Virus record (IMG/VR): IMGVR_UViG_3300028556_000038
Location: 1-23,425 of that record
Source: a virus
Strand: one strand, 5' to 3'
DNA: 23,425 nucleotides
The notes under the pieces are model-generated. The model was not told the origin of the DNA and did not search any database. It saw nothing but the letters and a program-made list of their open reading frames with translations. The position numbers were made by a program, and so were the translations under genes. Shown here in pieces: positions 10,258 through 17,554 of this stretch. Position 1 is the first letter of the stretch. Each line of letters starts with the position of its first letter.

Positions 10258-10455
10258 ATGCCAGAAAGAGAACACGCAGCCCGGACAGTCGTTGTCACTT
10301 ACGAGTGTGTATGTGGCGGAGAAATGACGGGAGATGAATCATGGGTGCAAATGAGCAATCCGCCCAAGTATTCCCACAAATGTCCTAAGTGTAGACGGGT
10401 AGAATTCCTACCCGTCATTTATCCCACTTTTAAAATGATCCGTTTAGATGATTAG
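10258..10455 (+). CDS. Small zinc-ribbon protein, 65 aa, directly downstream of the RNA array
   Basis: The sequence has CVCGG (residues about 18-22) and CPKC (about 43-46), a four-Cys zinc ribbon or rubredoxin-like knuckle. An AGGAAA ribosome-binding site lies 15 nt after the last array base. Its position at the end of the RNA array on the same strand suggests co-expression. Such small ribbons may bind RNA or a host protein, but no family is recognised. A 9-bp hairpin lies within its 3' end. Confidence 0.65.
   Translation: MPEREHAARTVVVTYECVCGGEMTGDESWVQMSNPPKYSHKCPKCRRVEFLPVIYPTFKMIRLDD
10394..10416 (+). terminator. Hairpin within the 3' end of the zinc-ribbon gene
   Basis: GACGGGTAG and CTACCCGTC form a perfect 9-bp stem with a 5-nt loop. 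Beyond it lies ATTTATCCCACTTTT, which is not a clean U-run. It could end transcription of the array operon before the convergent collagen-like gene, or merely stabilise the 3' end. Confidence 0.4.
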
Positions 10456-10459
10456 TAAT

Positions 10460-11311
10460 CTACTTTGCTCCTAAACGTAAAACCGTACATTTTAAGTACG
10501 CGCTATTGGTCTGGCTATTAGTGCCCAGTGTCGGCGCCGAGAGGAAAACAGGAGCACCAGACGTATTTGCAAGACTGAGTACATCCCCAGCATTGCAATA
10601 AACAAACGTGTCCGCCGTGATCTCGTTGCTAGCTTGCGCTGGCGACAGAGGAACGTTACTAAATGTCGATCCTGGGACTATTGCGCCATTCAAAAACAGC
10701 GATAAAGTCCAGACTGGTAGTGGGGCAGGGATAGGGTTTAAAGTCCCTGTCATGCCCGCAGCAACGTCATACCAACCTGCTTTGAGGACTTTAAGCTGAC
10801 CTGCACTCGCGGCAAGACTTGCATCAAAACCAGCGGTTGCAACAATCGTATTTTCGAATAAAACCGTTCCGCCTGGCATATTAGTGCCAGGAGATGCTAC
10901 TAACTGCTGAGCAACTTGTGAGTATACTTCGGCAAATTCATTCGCATCGCAATTACACGGGCATTCTACGCAATCCCCGGGAACGCCTTGCGGGCCTTGC
11001 TGGCCTTGATTGCCTTGTGGGCCAGGAGGACCCATAGAGCCATTCTGTCCTGGTTGACCCTGCAACCCTTGCTGACCTGCGGGGCCTTGCGGACCGACAG
11101 GACCGACAGCGCCATTTGCGCCGGGTAAACCTATACCATCTTGTCCGTTAGCACCGGCGGGGCCTGCTGGGCCTGGAACGCCTTGTGCACCGGATTGTCC
11201 AGCCTGCCCTTGAGGGCCGAGTGGACCCTGCATTCCTGCGGGACCCATTGGACCCTGCGGACCCATAGGACCGGGACAATTGCCATTGCAATCTGAATTA
11301 GTGGAAGTCAT
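10460..11311 (-). CDS. Collagen-like phage structural protein, 283 aa
   Basis: Residues about 12-115 are Gly-X-Y repeats rich in Pro and Gln (GPMGPQGPMGPAG and so on), with a short interruption. They form a collagen-like triple helix of the type found in phage tail fibres. A Cys-rich hinge DCVECPCNCD follows, which could cross-link three chains. The C-terminal 160 residues (FENTIVATAGFDASL, then KAGWYDVAAGMTG) look like a C1q/BclA-type trimeric beta domain. It is probably a fibre or virion decoration. It is convergent with the zinc-ribbon gene, and the hydroxylated-collagen enzymes of animals are not expected here. Confidence 0.85.
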   Translation of the reverse strand: MTSTNSDCNGNCPGPMGPQGPMGPAGMQGPLGPQGQAGQSGAQGVPGPAGPAGANGQDGIGLPGANGAVGPVGPQGPAGQQGLQGQPGQNGSMGPPGPQGNQGQQGPQGVPGDCVECPCNCDANEFAEVYSQVAQQLVASPGTNMPGGTVLFENTIVATAGFDASLAASAGQLKVLKAGWYDVAAGMTGTLNPIPAPLPVWTLSLFLNGAIVPGSTFSNVPLSPAQASNEITADTFVYCNAGDVLSLANTSGAPVFLSAPTLGTNSQTNSAYLKCTVLRLGAK

Positions 11312-11446
11312 AAAGCGTACTCCTAGAGAGGAAAATCTTTCAACTGCGGAGATACCAGCATTTCACAAATAGGCGCGAATAGATATAGCTTTTGAATTAC
11401 ATTTTTGATAAGTTAATTAGATAGGGCGACCTCCCTATAATTGTTC
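11312..11446. promoter_or_regulatory. Upstream region of the collagen-like gene with an inverted repeat
   Basis: This gap holds ATAGGG (11421-11426) and CCCTAT (11433-11438), an inverted repeat with a 6-nt centre, just beyond the XRE-type gene. AT-rich promoter-like stretches (for example TATATC) lie between it and the collagen-like gene on the minus strand. It may be an operator or a hairpin between the two genes. Confidence 0.3.
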
Positions 11447-11725
11447 CTAGAATCCATGTCGAGTAAAATCCTCCTCCCCGCGGTTATCCTTGGCCTCGGG
11501 GTTGGTTGGTTCAGGATCTTCCCGTAACATCTCTAACGTAATCGGTACGTTATATTCCTTGCAAAGCTCAATCATTTTCAACCAGGTAGGATGACTTGGA
11601 AAACGCATTTTGCGCTCGTAATATGACACAATCATTCGCCCCTCAAGACCTAACTTGTATGCCAAACGCGTCCGACTTAAACCCGTCGCCTTGAGTAACT
11701 CTTTGATGACTTCTGATGCTGACAT
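11447..11725 (-). CDS. XRE/Cro-type helix-turn-helix regulator, 92 aa
   Basis: The N-terminal 65 residues have a helix-turn-helix pattern (KATGLSRTRLAYKLGLEG, then VSYYERKMRFPSHPTWLKM) typical of Cro/CI-like DNA-binding proteins. The C-terminus is acidic and disordered. There is no C-terminal peptidase domain, so it is Cro-like rather than a full CI repressor. It is divergent from the recombination operon, and inverted AACAGGGTGTT-type sites lie between the two. Autoregulation and control of that operon are likely but inferred. Confidence 0.8.
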   Translation of the reverse strand: MSASEVIKELLKATGLSRTRLAYKLGLEGRMIVSYYERKMRFPSHPTWLKMIELCKEYNVPITLEMLREDPEPTNPEAKDNRGEEDFTRHGF

Positions 11726-11803
11726 AACACACCCCTGTTAAAATATGCGTTCACTCTATCATGCAAACAGGGTGTTGACAATTGAAAACAATAGGTTTAC
11801 ACT
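11726..11803. promoter_or_regulatory. Divergent promoter/operator region
   Basis: Two inverted copies of a CACCCTGTT-like element lie at 11726-11739 (AACACACCCCTGTT) and 11765-11776 (AAACAGGGTGTT). The second overlaps a rightward promoter: TTGACA at 11775-11780, a 17-bp spacer, then TACACT at 11798-11803. The layout is that of a repressor controlling both the XRE-type gene and the recombination operon. Confidence 0.6.
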
Positions 11804-11833
11804 TCCTTTTATTCAACCAGACATGAGGGTTAT

Positions 11834-12253
11834 ATGAGCGTAATCAAAGATAGGGATATGACGGCAGATAGATACATTCGTTCCTTAGCAGAATCAGGCG
11901 GGAAGATATCCGATATTGAGCGTGTTGAGGTATCCGGTTATTTGCTACGAGAATGTATGGAAGGGCACACAGAACGCGCATTAATCTTTCAGGATATGAT
12001 GGCGTACGATAACTTCATTTTGGGCGACGTTATTGCTTCTGTCTTGGTCGCTGAATCACCCGATTCTATCCACGATCTTTTGAAGATGCTTAAAACTATC
12101 GTCACGGATTACTACGAAACGCATATCGATATGCGTGTCAAAGAAGAACTCGATTTGATCGAAGAAGAAAAACCCAACCGCGATCCTTTCGCCATCGACT
12201 GCGAGCAGGATGCGGAAGGTTCCATTACTGTTAAACAAGGAGATCCACAATGA
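11834..12253 (+). CDS. Hypothetical protein of the recombination operon, 139 aa
   Basis: This is the first gene of the rightward operon, 31 nt after the promoter and preceded by GAGGGTTAT. It is acidic and mainly helical (YLLRECMEGHTERALIFQDM, then DLLKMLKTIVTDYYETHIDM), with an acidic Glu-rich segment near residues 103-115. No motif is recognised. Its stop overlaps the ATPase start (ATGA), so it is probably translated with it. A partner or accessory role for the ATPase is inferred from position only. Confidence 0.6.
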   Translation: MSVIKDRDMTADRYIRSLAESGGKISDIERVEVSGYLLRECMEGHTERALIFQDMMAYDNFILGDVIASVLVAESPDSIHDLLKMLKTIVTDYYETHIDMRVKEELDLIEEEKPNRDPFAIDCEQDAEGSITVKQGDPQ

Positions 12254-13113
12254 GTAAATTAAAAGCAAAGAAACCGACCACTATTGAAAAAAGGCTGAAA
12301 GCCCTATTCTATGGCGCACCCGGAGCCGGTAAGACAACGGCCGCCATTAGCTTTCCCAAGGTATATCTTATCGATACGGAGCGCGGAAGTGAGAACGAAG
12401 CCTACGTTAAGATATTGGAAAAGGGAGGCGGCGCAATATTGCAAACCGCTGACTTCGACGAACTAATCGAACAAGTCAAAGCGTTGCTCTCTGAGAAGCA
12501 TGACTACAAAACATTGGTCATCGATCCGCTAACCACCATCTATAATGACCTCTTAGACAAATCCGCTGACAAGCACGGCACGGAATTTGGTAGACACTAC
12601 AATTACGTCAACCGCCAGATGAAGCACCTCTTAGCGCTTCTATTGCGGCTAGACATGAATATTATTATTACTTGCCATGCTAAAAATGAATATGGCGAAA
12701 ACCTAAAAGTTATCGGAACCACCTTTGATGGATACAAAAAGCTCGATTACCTGTTTGACCTCGCTTTCGAGATTCAAAAGCGCGGCAAGGATCGGGTTGC
12801 TATCGTGAAAAAGACACGGGTTGAGGGTTTCCCAGAGGGTGAGGTATTCCCCTTTAGCTATCCAGAAATCGCTAAACGGTACGGCAAGGACATCCTAGAG
12901 CGTGATGCAGTGGTCGAGGCGTTAGCCACCAAAGAAGAAGTCGAAGAATTGAAGCGCCTCGTTGAATTGTTCCATGTGGAACCCGAGAAATTCGAAAAGT
13001 GGCTAGATAAATGCAATGCCACTACCATTGACGAATTATCACAATCATCTATCCAAAAAATAATCACTCACCTACAATCGCAAACCATTAAAGGAGAATC
13101 AACCAATGTTTAA
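12250..13113 (+). CDS. sak4: Sak4-like RecA-fold ATPase (AAA_24), 287 aa
   Basis: The Walker A motif GAPGAGKTT is at residues 22-30 and Walker B is KTLVIDPLT near residues 87-95, with the conserved LIDTERG between. A sensor-like MNIIITCHAKNE follows. This is the phage Sak4/AAA_24 group, single-strand annealing or RecA-like proteins that act in homologous recombination and replication. The length is close to the family norm. It is followed by an SSB-like gene, a known neighbour of Sak4 in phages, supporting the call. The last 60 residues form a charged helical extension. Confidence 0.85.
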   Translation: MSKLKAKKPTTIEKRLKALFYGAPGAGKTTAAISFPKVYLIDTERGSENEAYVKILEKGGGAILQTADFDELIEQVKALLSEKHDYKTLVIDPLTTIYNDLLDKSADKHGTEFGRHYNYVNRQMKHLLALLLRLDMNIIITCHAKNEYGENLKVIGTTFDGYKKLDYLFDLAFEIQKRGKDRVAIVKKTRVEGFPEGEVFPFSYPEIAKRYGKDILERDAVVEALATKEEVEELKRLVELFHVEPEKFEKWLDKCNATTIDELSQSSIQKIITHLQSQTIKGESTNV

Positions 13114-13552
13114 TTTCGACCCATTCGATCCAACCGACGAGCAAGCCCTATTCGGCCTACTGCCAGATGGTGAATACGATTTCTTGGTCAAAACGGCAAA
13201 TACGCATACAAACAGCAGAAATGGGAATCAGTCGATCAAACTATCTGTACAAGTATTTGCCAAAGATGGGTCATCAAAAATAGTAGACTGCTATCTGAGT
13301 GCCAACTACAAAAAATTGTTCGCTCACTTCTTCCGAGCGGTCGGACTTGAGGAGCAATGCAAACGCGGCGCTATCAATCCTGAAATGTGCGTCGACAAGA
13401 CGGGTCGCTGCCTCATTGCGACCGATATGCCGGAAGAGGGAAGCAAGTACGATCCCAAAAACGTTATCGTTGACTTCGTAGCAACTGGCAACAAAGTGGC
13501 AACAACAACAGAAAAAAAGGACGATTTCGGTGATTCGGACATACCTTTTTAA
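13106..13552 (+). CDS. SSB-like / DUF669-type protein, 148 aa
   Basis: The start (MFNFDPFDPTDEQALFGLLP followed by GEYDF) and an OB-like pattern of strands match DUF669-type phage proteins. The C-terminus DDFGDSDIPF closely resembles the acidic tip (DDDIPF) with which bacterial SSB recruits replication and repair partners. It lies directly after the Sak4-like gene, overlapping it by 8 nt. It probably coats single-stranded DNA and stimulates the Sak4 protein. Direct ssDNA binding is inferred. Confidence 0.8.
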   Translation: MFNFDPFDPTDEQALFGLLPDGEYDFLVKTANTHTNSRNGNQSIKLSVQVFAKDGSSKIVDCYLSANYKKLFAHFFRAVGLEEQCKRGAINPEMCVDKTGRCLIATDMPEEGSKYDPKNVIVDFVATGNKVATTTEKKDDFGDSDIPF

Positions 13553-13577
13553 AAAACCTGCGTGTAATATCCTGGAC

Positions 13578-13597
13578 GAGGCCGCTACCCCGGCCTC
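13578..13597 (+). terminator. Hairpin after the SSB-like gene
   Basis: GAGGCCG and CGGCCTC form a 7-bp perfect stem around a 6-nt loop (CTACCC), just downstream of the SSB-like stop. There is no U-run after it, so it may be an mRNA-stabilising or attenuating hairpin rather than a full intrinsic terminator. Confidence 0.4.
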
Positions 13598-13609
13598 TAA
13601 GGGACTATC

Positions 13610-13807
13610 ATGAAATACATACTCCACGTATTCTACTGCTTTATGCTAACCTCTATTGCGCTTGGCGTTAATGCCGCGTTAATTAGATTAGATGAGGTAG
13701 AGGCTACTATTGTCGGTTCAAGTCAGACGGTTATCACAGAGATGTATCGATACTCTGGCGACGACGATCAGGTAAGGCCAGACGGGGTAAAAGATTTAAT
13801 GACTTAG
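13610..13807 (+). CDS. Small secreted protein with a signal peptide, 65 aa
   Basis: An N-terminal hydrophobic core (residues about 3-20, IALGVNAA near the end) ends in a VNA-A signal-peptidase-I-like site, leaving a short acidic mature part of about 42 residues. No lipobox Cys is seen. It may act in the periplasm, for example in exclusion or lysis, but there is no direct evidence. It lies downstream of the SSB-like gene behind a hairpin. Confidence 0.5.
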   Translation: MKYILHVFYCFMLTSIALGVNAALIRLDEVEATIVGSSQTVITEMYRYSGDDDQVRPDGVKDLMT

Positions 13808-13817
13808 GAGAAAAGCA

Positions 13818-13961
13818 ATGCCACCTTTCAAATCAAAAAAACAACGCGCATACCTCTATGCCACGCACCCAGAGATCGCTAAGCGCTGGGCGAAGGAAAC
13901 CCCAAAGGGGAAGAAGTTGCCCAATAAGGTCCCCAAAGCAAAAAAACGAAAGAATATTTAG
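13818..13961 (+). CDS. Small basic phage protein (SKKQRAYLY type), 47 aa
   Basis: The sequence MPPFKSKKQRAYLYATHPEI followed by AKRWAKETPKGKKLP matches a common, uncharacterised family of tiny basic phage proteins. An AGGAG site precedes the ATG. It is highly positive, so nucleic-acid contact is likely. Its stop shares four bases with the stop of the convergent gene on the minus strand. Confidence 0.7.
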   Translation: MPPFKSKKQRAYLYATHPEIAKRWAKETPKGKKLPNKVPKAKKRKNI

Positions 13962-14047
13962 CGCTTTTTCCGTTCCTTTTTCTCTTCGCGCTCTTCACGG
14001 CGTTTATCTTCTTTCATTTTACCTTTTTTACTTTTCTTGTCTTTCAT
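13958..14047 (-). CDS. Tiny Lys/Glu-rich protein, 29 aa
   Basis: An AGGAGAT ribosome-binding site lies about 7 nt upstream of ATG 14047. The product is almost entirely charged (MKDKKSKKGKMKEDKRREER and so on) and would form a single charged helix. It is the last gene of the late block and ends tail-to-tail with the 47-residue plus-strand gene. The strong ribosome-binding site is the main support. Confidence 0.5.
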   Translation of the reverse strand: MKDKKSKKGKMKEDKRREEREEKKERKKR

Positions 14048-14098
14048 TTTCGATCTCCTAATTAAAATCTTTATCAATGCGGATTGTGTGGTTAAGAT

Positions 14099-14698
14099 TT
14101 AGCGTCTACGTCTTGCATAAATGCCACCATACATAGTAGCTGTGCTTGTTGAAAATACTGCCGTTACAACTAAATATATAGTCGTAGTTCCTGATAGACT
14201 TATTCTTTGCATAGGCGCATTTAACCCCATGCTACCCATATTAGTTACACTTGTTAAGTATTGAGCAACAAGTGATAAATCTGGCTGAGTCCCTGTACTT
14301 GTACTTATCCCTACAAAAGTTTCTGTCATAGAATTACCAGCGGATACTACCACACCATTTCCCCATACATCCCAATCACCCGCTGTTAAAGATATAGATG
14401 TTAAGTTTTTAGGAGTATTAGAGCTAATTGATATTGCGGAAGCAGCGGCAATATTACTAGATACAAATTCGCCAACACTCCCCGCCGCTGCATTATCATT
14501 AGTCGTCGTACCGACAAGCCCAGTAGTACTCGTGAATGTGAGACTCGTGGCGCTAGGCGTTGCTAATACAGGCGTTCCCGTAAATGTGGGAGATGCGCTT
14601 AATACCGTACTGCCACTTCCTGTTGAAGTCGTAACACCTGTACCACCCTGCGCGACTGGTAATGGCACCGTTAAACTATGCGTGAATCCTTGACTCAT
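14099..14698 (-). CDS. Tail-fibre-like protein, 199 aa
   Basis: The N-terminus MSQGFTHSLTVPLPVAQGGT shares the start of the next upstream gene (MSQGFTNGITFTFPITLGQG), indicating a duplicated attachment segment. The middle is a Thr/Ser-rich stalk. The C-terminal 110 residues (NLTSISLTAGDWDVWGNGVV and onward) look like a beta-rich head domain of fibre tips. It is probably a second receptor-binding or fibre tip protein that docks through the shared N-terminus. It is followed by only one tiny gene before the convergent boundary. Confidence 0.75.
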   Translation of the reverse strand: MSQGFTHSLTVPLPVAQGGTGVTTSTGSGSTVLSASPTFTGTPVLATPSATSLTFTSTTGLVGTTTNDNAAAGSVGEFVSSNIAAASAISISSNTPKNLTSISLTAGDWDVWGNGVVVSAGNSMTETFVGISTSTGTQPDLSLVAQYLTSVTNMGSMGLNAPMQRISLSGTTTIYLVVTAVFSTSTATMYGGIYARRRR

Positions 14699-14707
14699 AA
14701 ATACTCC

Positions 14708-15517
14708 TTAAGCTGATCTAAATTCGGTAACGACTGCATAACCTAAAGCACCCGCTCCTCCTGCTGTTGCACTATTACCAGCACTACCACCTCCGCCGGA
14801 ATTAGCAGGGGCCGCTGTTGCACCAGCACTTGCTAATGAAGGTAATGGAATATTTCTCGGGGATGAACCACCATGTGGAATGATGCCAGCCAATGCTTGA
14901 GGGTTGCCATTACCTTGACCCCCATTCAGTTTTAAATCTCCTGCTCCGCCAGAAGCAAGACCACCAGCGCCTCCGGTTCCTGCGCCATTTGCAGGATGGG
15001 TCCCACCTTTTGCAACGATATCAGTTGAATTATAAGTAGTATCGCCGCCGTCTGTTGCATTAGATCCACTATTAGCATTAGCTCCATTTCCGCCGGTCCC
15101 TATAGAAATAGTAACTGACACAGGGTTAGAGATCCAACGTGCAGAATATGCGCCAGCACCACCACCATTTCCAAATATAGTTGCACTATTAGATGAACTT
15201 CCTCCCGATCCAGCAGCCCATAATTCAACCCAAGCTAACGTGGTCCCAGCAGTAGGGGTATAAGTATTGGCGCCGACACTCACAAAAGTTTGCAATCCTA
15301 TTTGCGTAATAGGCTTACTTACTGACCAAGTTGGCGCTGTATTGGCCCCAGATAATAAAGCTAATCCAGCCGTCGCAGTACCTGCAAGAATAGCTCCAGC
15401 ACTGGCAGTACTATAGAAAATACCACCATTACTAGCTGTTAATGCTGCATTCGTTCCGCCTTGACCAAGCGTAATAGGAAATGTAAAAGTAATACCATTT
15501 GTAAATCCTTGTGACAT
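14708..15517 (-). CDS. Glycine-rich tail adhesin, 269 aa
   Basis: It starts MSQGFTNGITFTFPITLGQG, the same attachment-type start as the neighbouring fibre gene. Residues about 75-130 form a beta domain (TFVSVGANTYTPTAGTTLAW), then a Gly-rich region (SGSNATDGGDTTYN and long GGAGG repeats) follows to the C-terminus, like the glycine-rich adhesin tips of phage fibres that set host range. It likely binds the host receptor. It lies 9 nt from the downstream fibre gene. Confidence 0.8.
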   Translation of the reverse strand: MSQGFTNGITFTFPITLGQGGTNAALTASNGGIFYSTASAGAILAGTATAGLALLSGANTAPTWSVSKPITQIGLQTFVSVGANTYTPTAGTTLAWVELWAAGSGGSSSNSATIFGNGGGAGAYSARWISNPVSVTISIGTGGNGANANSGSNATDGGDTTYNSTDIVAKGGTHPANGAGTGGAGGLASGGAGDLKLNGGQGNGNPQALAGIIPHGGSSPRNIPLPSLASAGATAAPANSGGGGSAGNSATAGGAGALGYAVVTEFRSA

Positions 15518-15518
15518 A

Positions 15519-15851
15519 TTAGCTATTCTCCACGCCGAATAAACTGAATGAAAGGGTTGCTAACGTTGCGTAACAACGCACTACGTCAGTCGTCGCTAAA
15601 CTTATTCCAAACGTTGCCGCAAATGTATCATTCCCAGCAATAGCAACATCATAATATAAATATTGTGACGCTGTATCACCAGCACCAGCGGGCGCAACAG
15701 ATACACGAAACTTAGTAGGCGTTGATGATTGATTGCAAACAGTAATTGTACTTGCAACAGCACTTGTTGCTGCGGGCACTGTATATAGTGTTGTAAGCGT
15801 TGCTGCTAGTGGTGCTGATTGTCCTAATACTTTTGGTGCTGTACCTGCCAT
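15519..15851 (-). CDS. Small beta-rich virion/tail protein, 110 aa
   Basis: The sequence pattern TLTTLYTVPAATSAVASTIT followed by VCNQ, then FRVSVAPAGAGDTASQYLYY and a GNDTFAATFGISLATTDVVR segment, matches a widespread small phage structural protein of beta-sandwich type found beside tail-fibre genes. Its exact role is not known to me. It lies between two fibre genes on the same strand. Confidence 0.75.
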   Translation of the reverse strand: MAGTAPKVLGQSAPLAATLTTLYTVPAATSAVASTITVCNQSSTPTKFRVSVAPAGAGDTASQYLYYDVAIAGNDTFAATFGISLATTDVVRCYATLATLSFSLFGVENS

Positions 15852-15874
15852 AAAAATTACTCCAATTAAATTAT

Positions 15875-17113
15875 TTAGCCGCCCATTAGAAGCATATCCA
15901 TTGCTGTTGTAAAACTACTGCCTATTGATTTTGATACAAAGTTTGTTCCATCACTAGTGATAGCATTTCCAGCAGCGCCCGCTGTTACAGGATAGGTCGC
16001 TGTTGAATAAGCAAGCCCTGTTGATGCTGAAGCCAATACTTGAAGTATCTTTCCATCGCCAGAAGCTACCGGTAATCGCGCATTCGTTGTTGTAAAACTA
16101 AATAAATCACCTTTTGTCGTCAAAGGGGAAACTGAAATAGGATTGCCACCAATAGTCGTCGATGCGCTCAAATCAAACGTGGGAGGATTATTGGCTGTTA
16201 AGGTGGCGAATGTTACATAAGCAGCTGTATTCGTATTATATGCTTGTAATAATGCTGTATTGCCCGCACTTGTATTAGTTTGTATTCCTTGTGCTGTAGC
16301 AAATACAATATTGCCCGTCATTGTTCCACCGGTTAATGGTAGAAACGCCCCAGCAGTAGCAGGATTTATTAATACAAAACCACTGTATGTGGAATTGTAC
16401 ATCGCAAAATATTCACCATTAATTACAATAGCACCCGATGGCAACGCAATATTTCCATTCAAAACTAACGGAACTACACCGATTGCATCTACATTAATTG
16501 TTGATGCACCCGTATTAGCATGCGCTGCCTTAAACGAAATCAATGTACCATCACTATACGCAATAGGATTGGTAAGCGTTGTTACAACATAAGCATTAGC
16601 GGCACCTGAATCGATAGCAAAGTTATACACCTGATGAATAATACCGTTCTGAGTGACGATATTAACTGGATTCTGCAATATATAAGCATTCTGTGTTGCA
16701 TTATAGATTAACATTGCCACATTATTGATAAGTAAATCACCGATAGTAATGGGTATTCCGCCATTAAGCTCAATAGGCAATGCACCTAGTCCATTAATAT
16801 TTAATGTAGGCGTCGTTGTCGTACTCGTATGAGTTGGCGTCATTAATATCAAAACATCTTCGGAGTTAGCTAGAAGAGGTGGGTTTAATGCAATAACATA
16901 ATTTGTACCACTTGATCCGGTATCAGTAGCGAAATTAAAAGTTGATGATTGAATCTGCGCAGGAGTAGAAAACTGAGCTGCAAAGTTAACCCAAGTAATA
17001 ACCGCATCATTGCCAGGGCCATATGGGCTACGAGCAAAATAAAGCAAATCTCCCACTTGATTTGTCGTAATGGGATTCGTTAAAAACTTTTGATTCCAAT
17101 TTTCTGCGGCCAT
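15875..17113 (-). CDS. Tail-fibre protein with repeated stalk modules, 412 aa
   Basis: Two copies of an about 90-residue module (residues about 58-150 and 162-250) share the pattern YNFAIDSGAANAYVVTTLTN, a GxxISFKAxHANTGASTINV-like core and an ending in F.L.NP. Similar modules occur twice in the 531-residue fibre at 19014-20609. LPLTGGTMTGNI near residue 257 and the TKGDLFSFTT repeat are typical of fibre shafts. It is probably a long trimeric fibre shaft linking adhesins to the tail. Confidence 0.8.
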   Translation of the reverse strand: MAAENWNQKFLTNPITTNQVGDLLYFARSPYGPGNDAVITWVNFAAQFSTPAQIQSSTFNFATDTGSSGTNYVIALNPPLLANSEDVLILMTPTHTSTTTTPTLNINGLGALPIELNGGIPITIGDLLINNVAMLIYNATQNAYILQNPVNIVTQNGIIHQVYNFAIDSGAANAYVVTTLTNPIAYSDGTLISFKAAHANTGASTINVDAIGVVPLVLNGNIALPSGAIVINGEYFAMYNSTYSGFVLINPATAGAFLPLTGGTMTGNIVFATAQGIQTNTSAGNTALLQAYNTNTAAYVTFATLTANNPPTFDLSASTTIGGNPISVSPLTTKGDLFSFTTTNARLPVASGDGKILQVLASASTGLAYSTATYPVTAGAAGNAITSDGTNFVSKSIGSSFTTAMDMLLMGG

Positions 17114-17116
17114 TGC

Positions 17117-17269
17117 TTAACTCCCTAAAAATAACATCTCAGTGCCATCAAGAAACATCATGTCATCTGTTGAGCTGGTCAAAAACACCATTCCATCCAT
17201 CGTAATAGGCGGAAACGGTGTATACAGTAATCCTATAACCGGCGGATAAAGATGTGTTATATAGTGCAT
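17117..17269 (-). CDS. Small hypothetical protein, 50 aa
   Basis: The frame begins MHYITHLYPPVIGLLYTPFP, has an aggregated Met/Asp segment (STDDMMFLDGTEMLFLG) and stops just ahead of the 412-residue fibre gene, filling the gap between two virion genes. TAGGGG lies 6 nt before the ATG. Function unknown; it may be a structural spacer or chaperone for a fibre protein. Confidence 0.6.
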   Translation of the reverse strand: MHYITHLYPPVIGLLYTPFPPITMDGMVFLTSSTDDMMFLDGTEMLFLGS

Positions 17270-17277
17270 AATAACCC

Positions 17278-17544
17278 CTAAAACTTAGGCGCTGAACAAT
17301 AGACCATGCTAGTCGCAGTCGTTGTACGCAACGTACCATTTACGGTTCCCGTCGCTAAAACTCTGACGGCAGAAATTGGATTATAGCCAACCGGCGCACT
17401 CGGCACCCACTGGGCAGAACCATCCGGCGCTTCATAAACTAAATCGCCAGAGCCGCCAACCAAGATATAACTTGATGCGAACGGGAAAGCCTTACCAGCC
17501 GTAACCGTATCCGAATAACTAAACGTAAATCCCAACGTAACCAT
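17278..17544 (-). CDS. Small beta-rich virion protein, 88 aa
   Basis: I start at ATG 17544 (MVTLGFTFSYSDTVTAGKAF), which has an AGGGAG ribosome-binding site 6 nt upstream. The longer frame to 17619 would run back into the terminase gene. Its strands and VLATGTVNGTLRTTTATSMV end resemble small fibre or decoration proteins. It lies 10 nt after the terminase stop. Confidence 0.65.
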   Translation of the reverse strand: MVTLGFTFSYSDTVTAGKAFPFASSYILVGGSGDLVYEAPDGSAQWVPSAPVGYNPISAVRVLATGTVNGTLRTTTATSMVYCSAPKF

Positions 17545-17554
17545 AAATTTCTCC

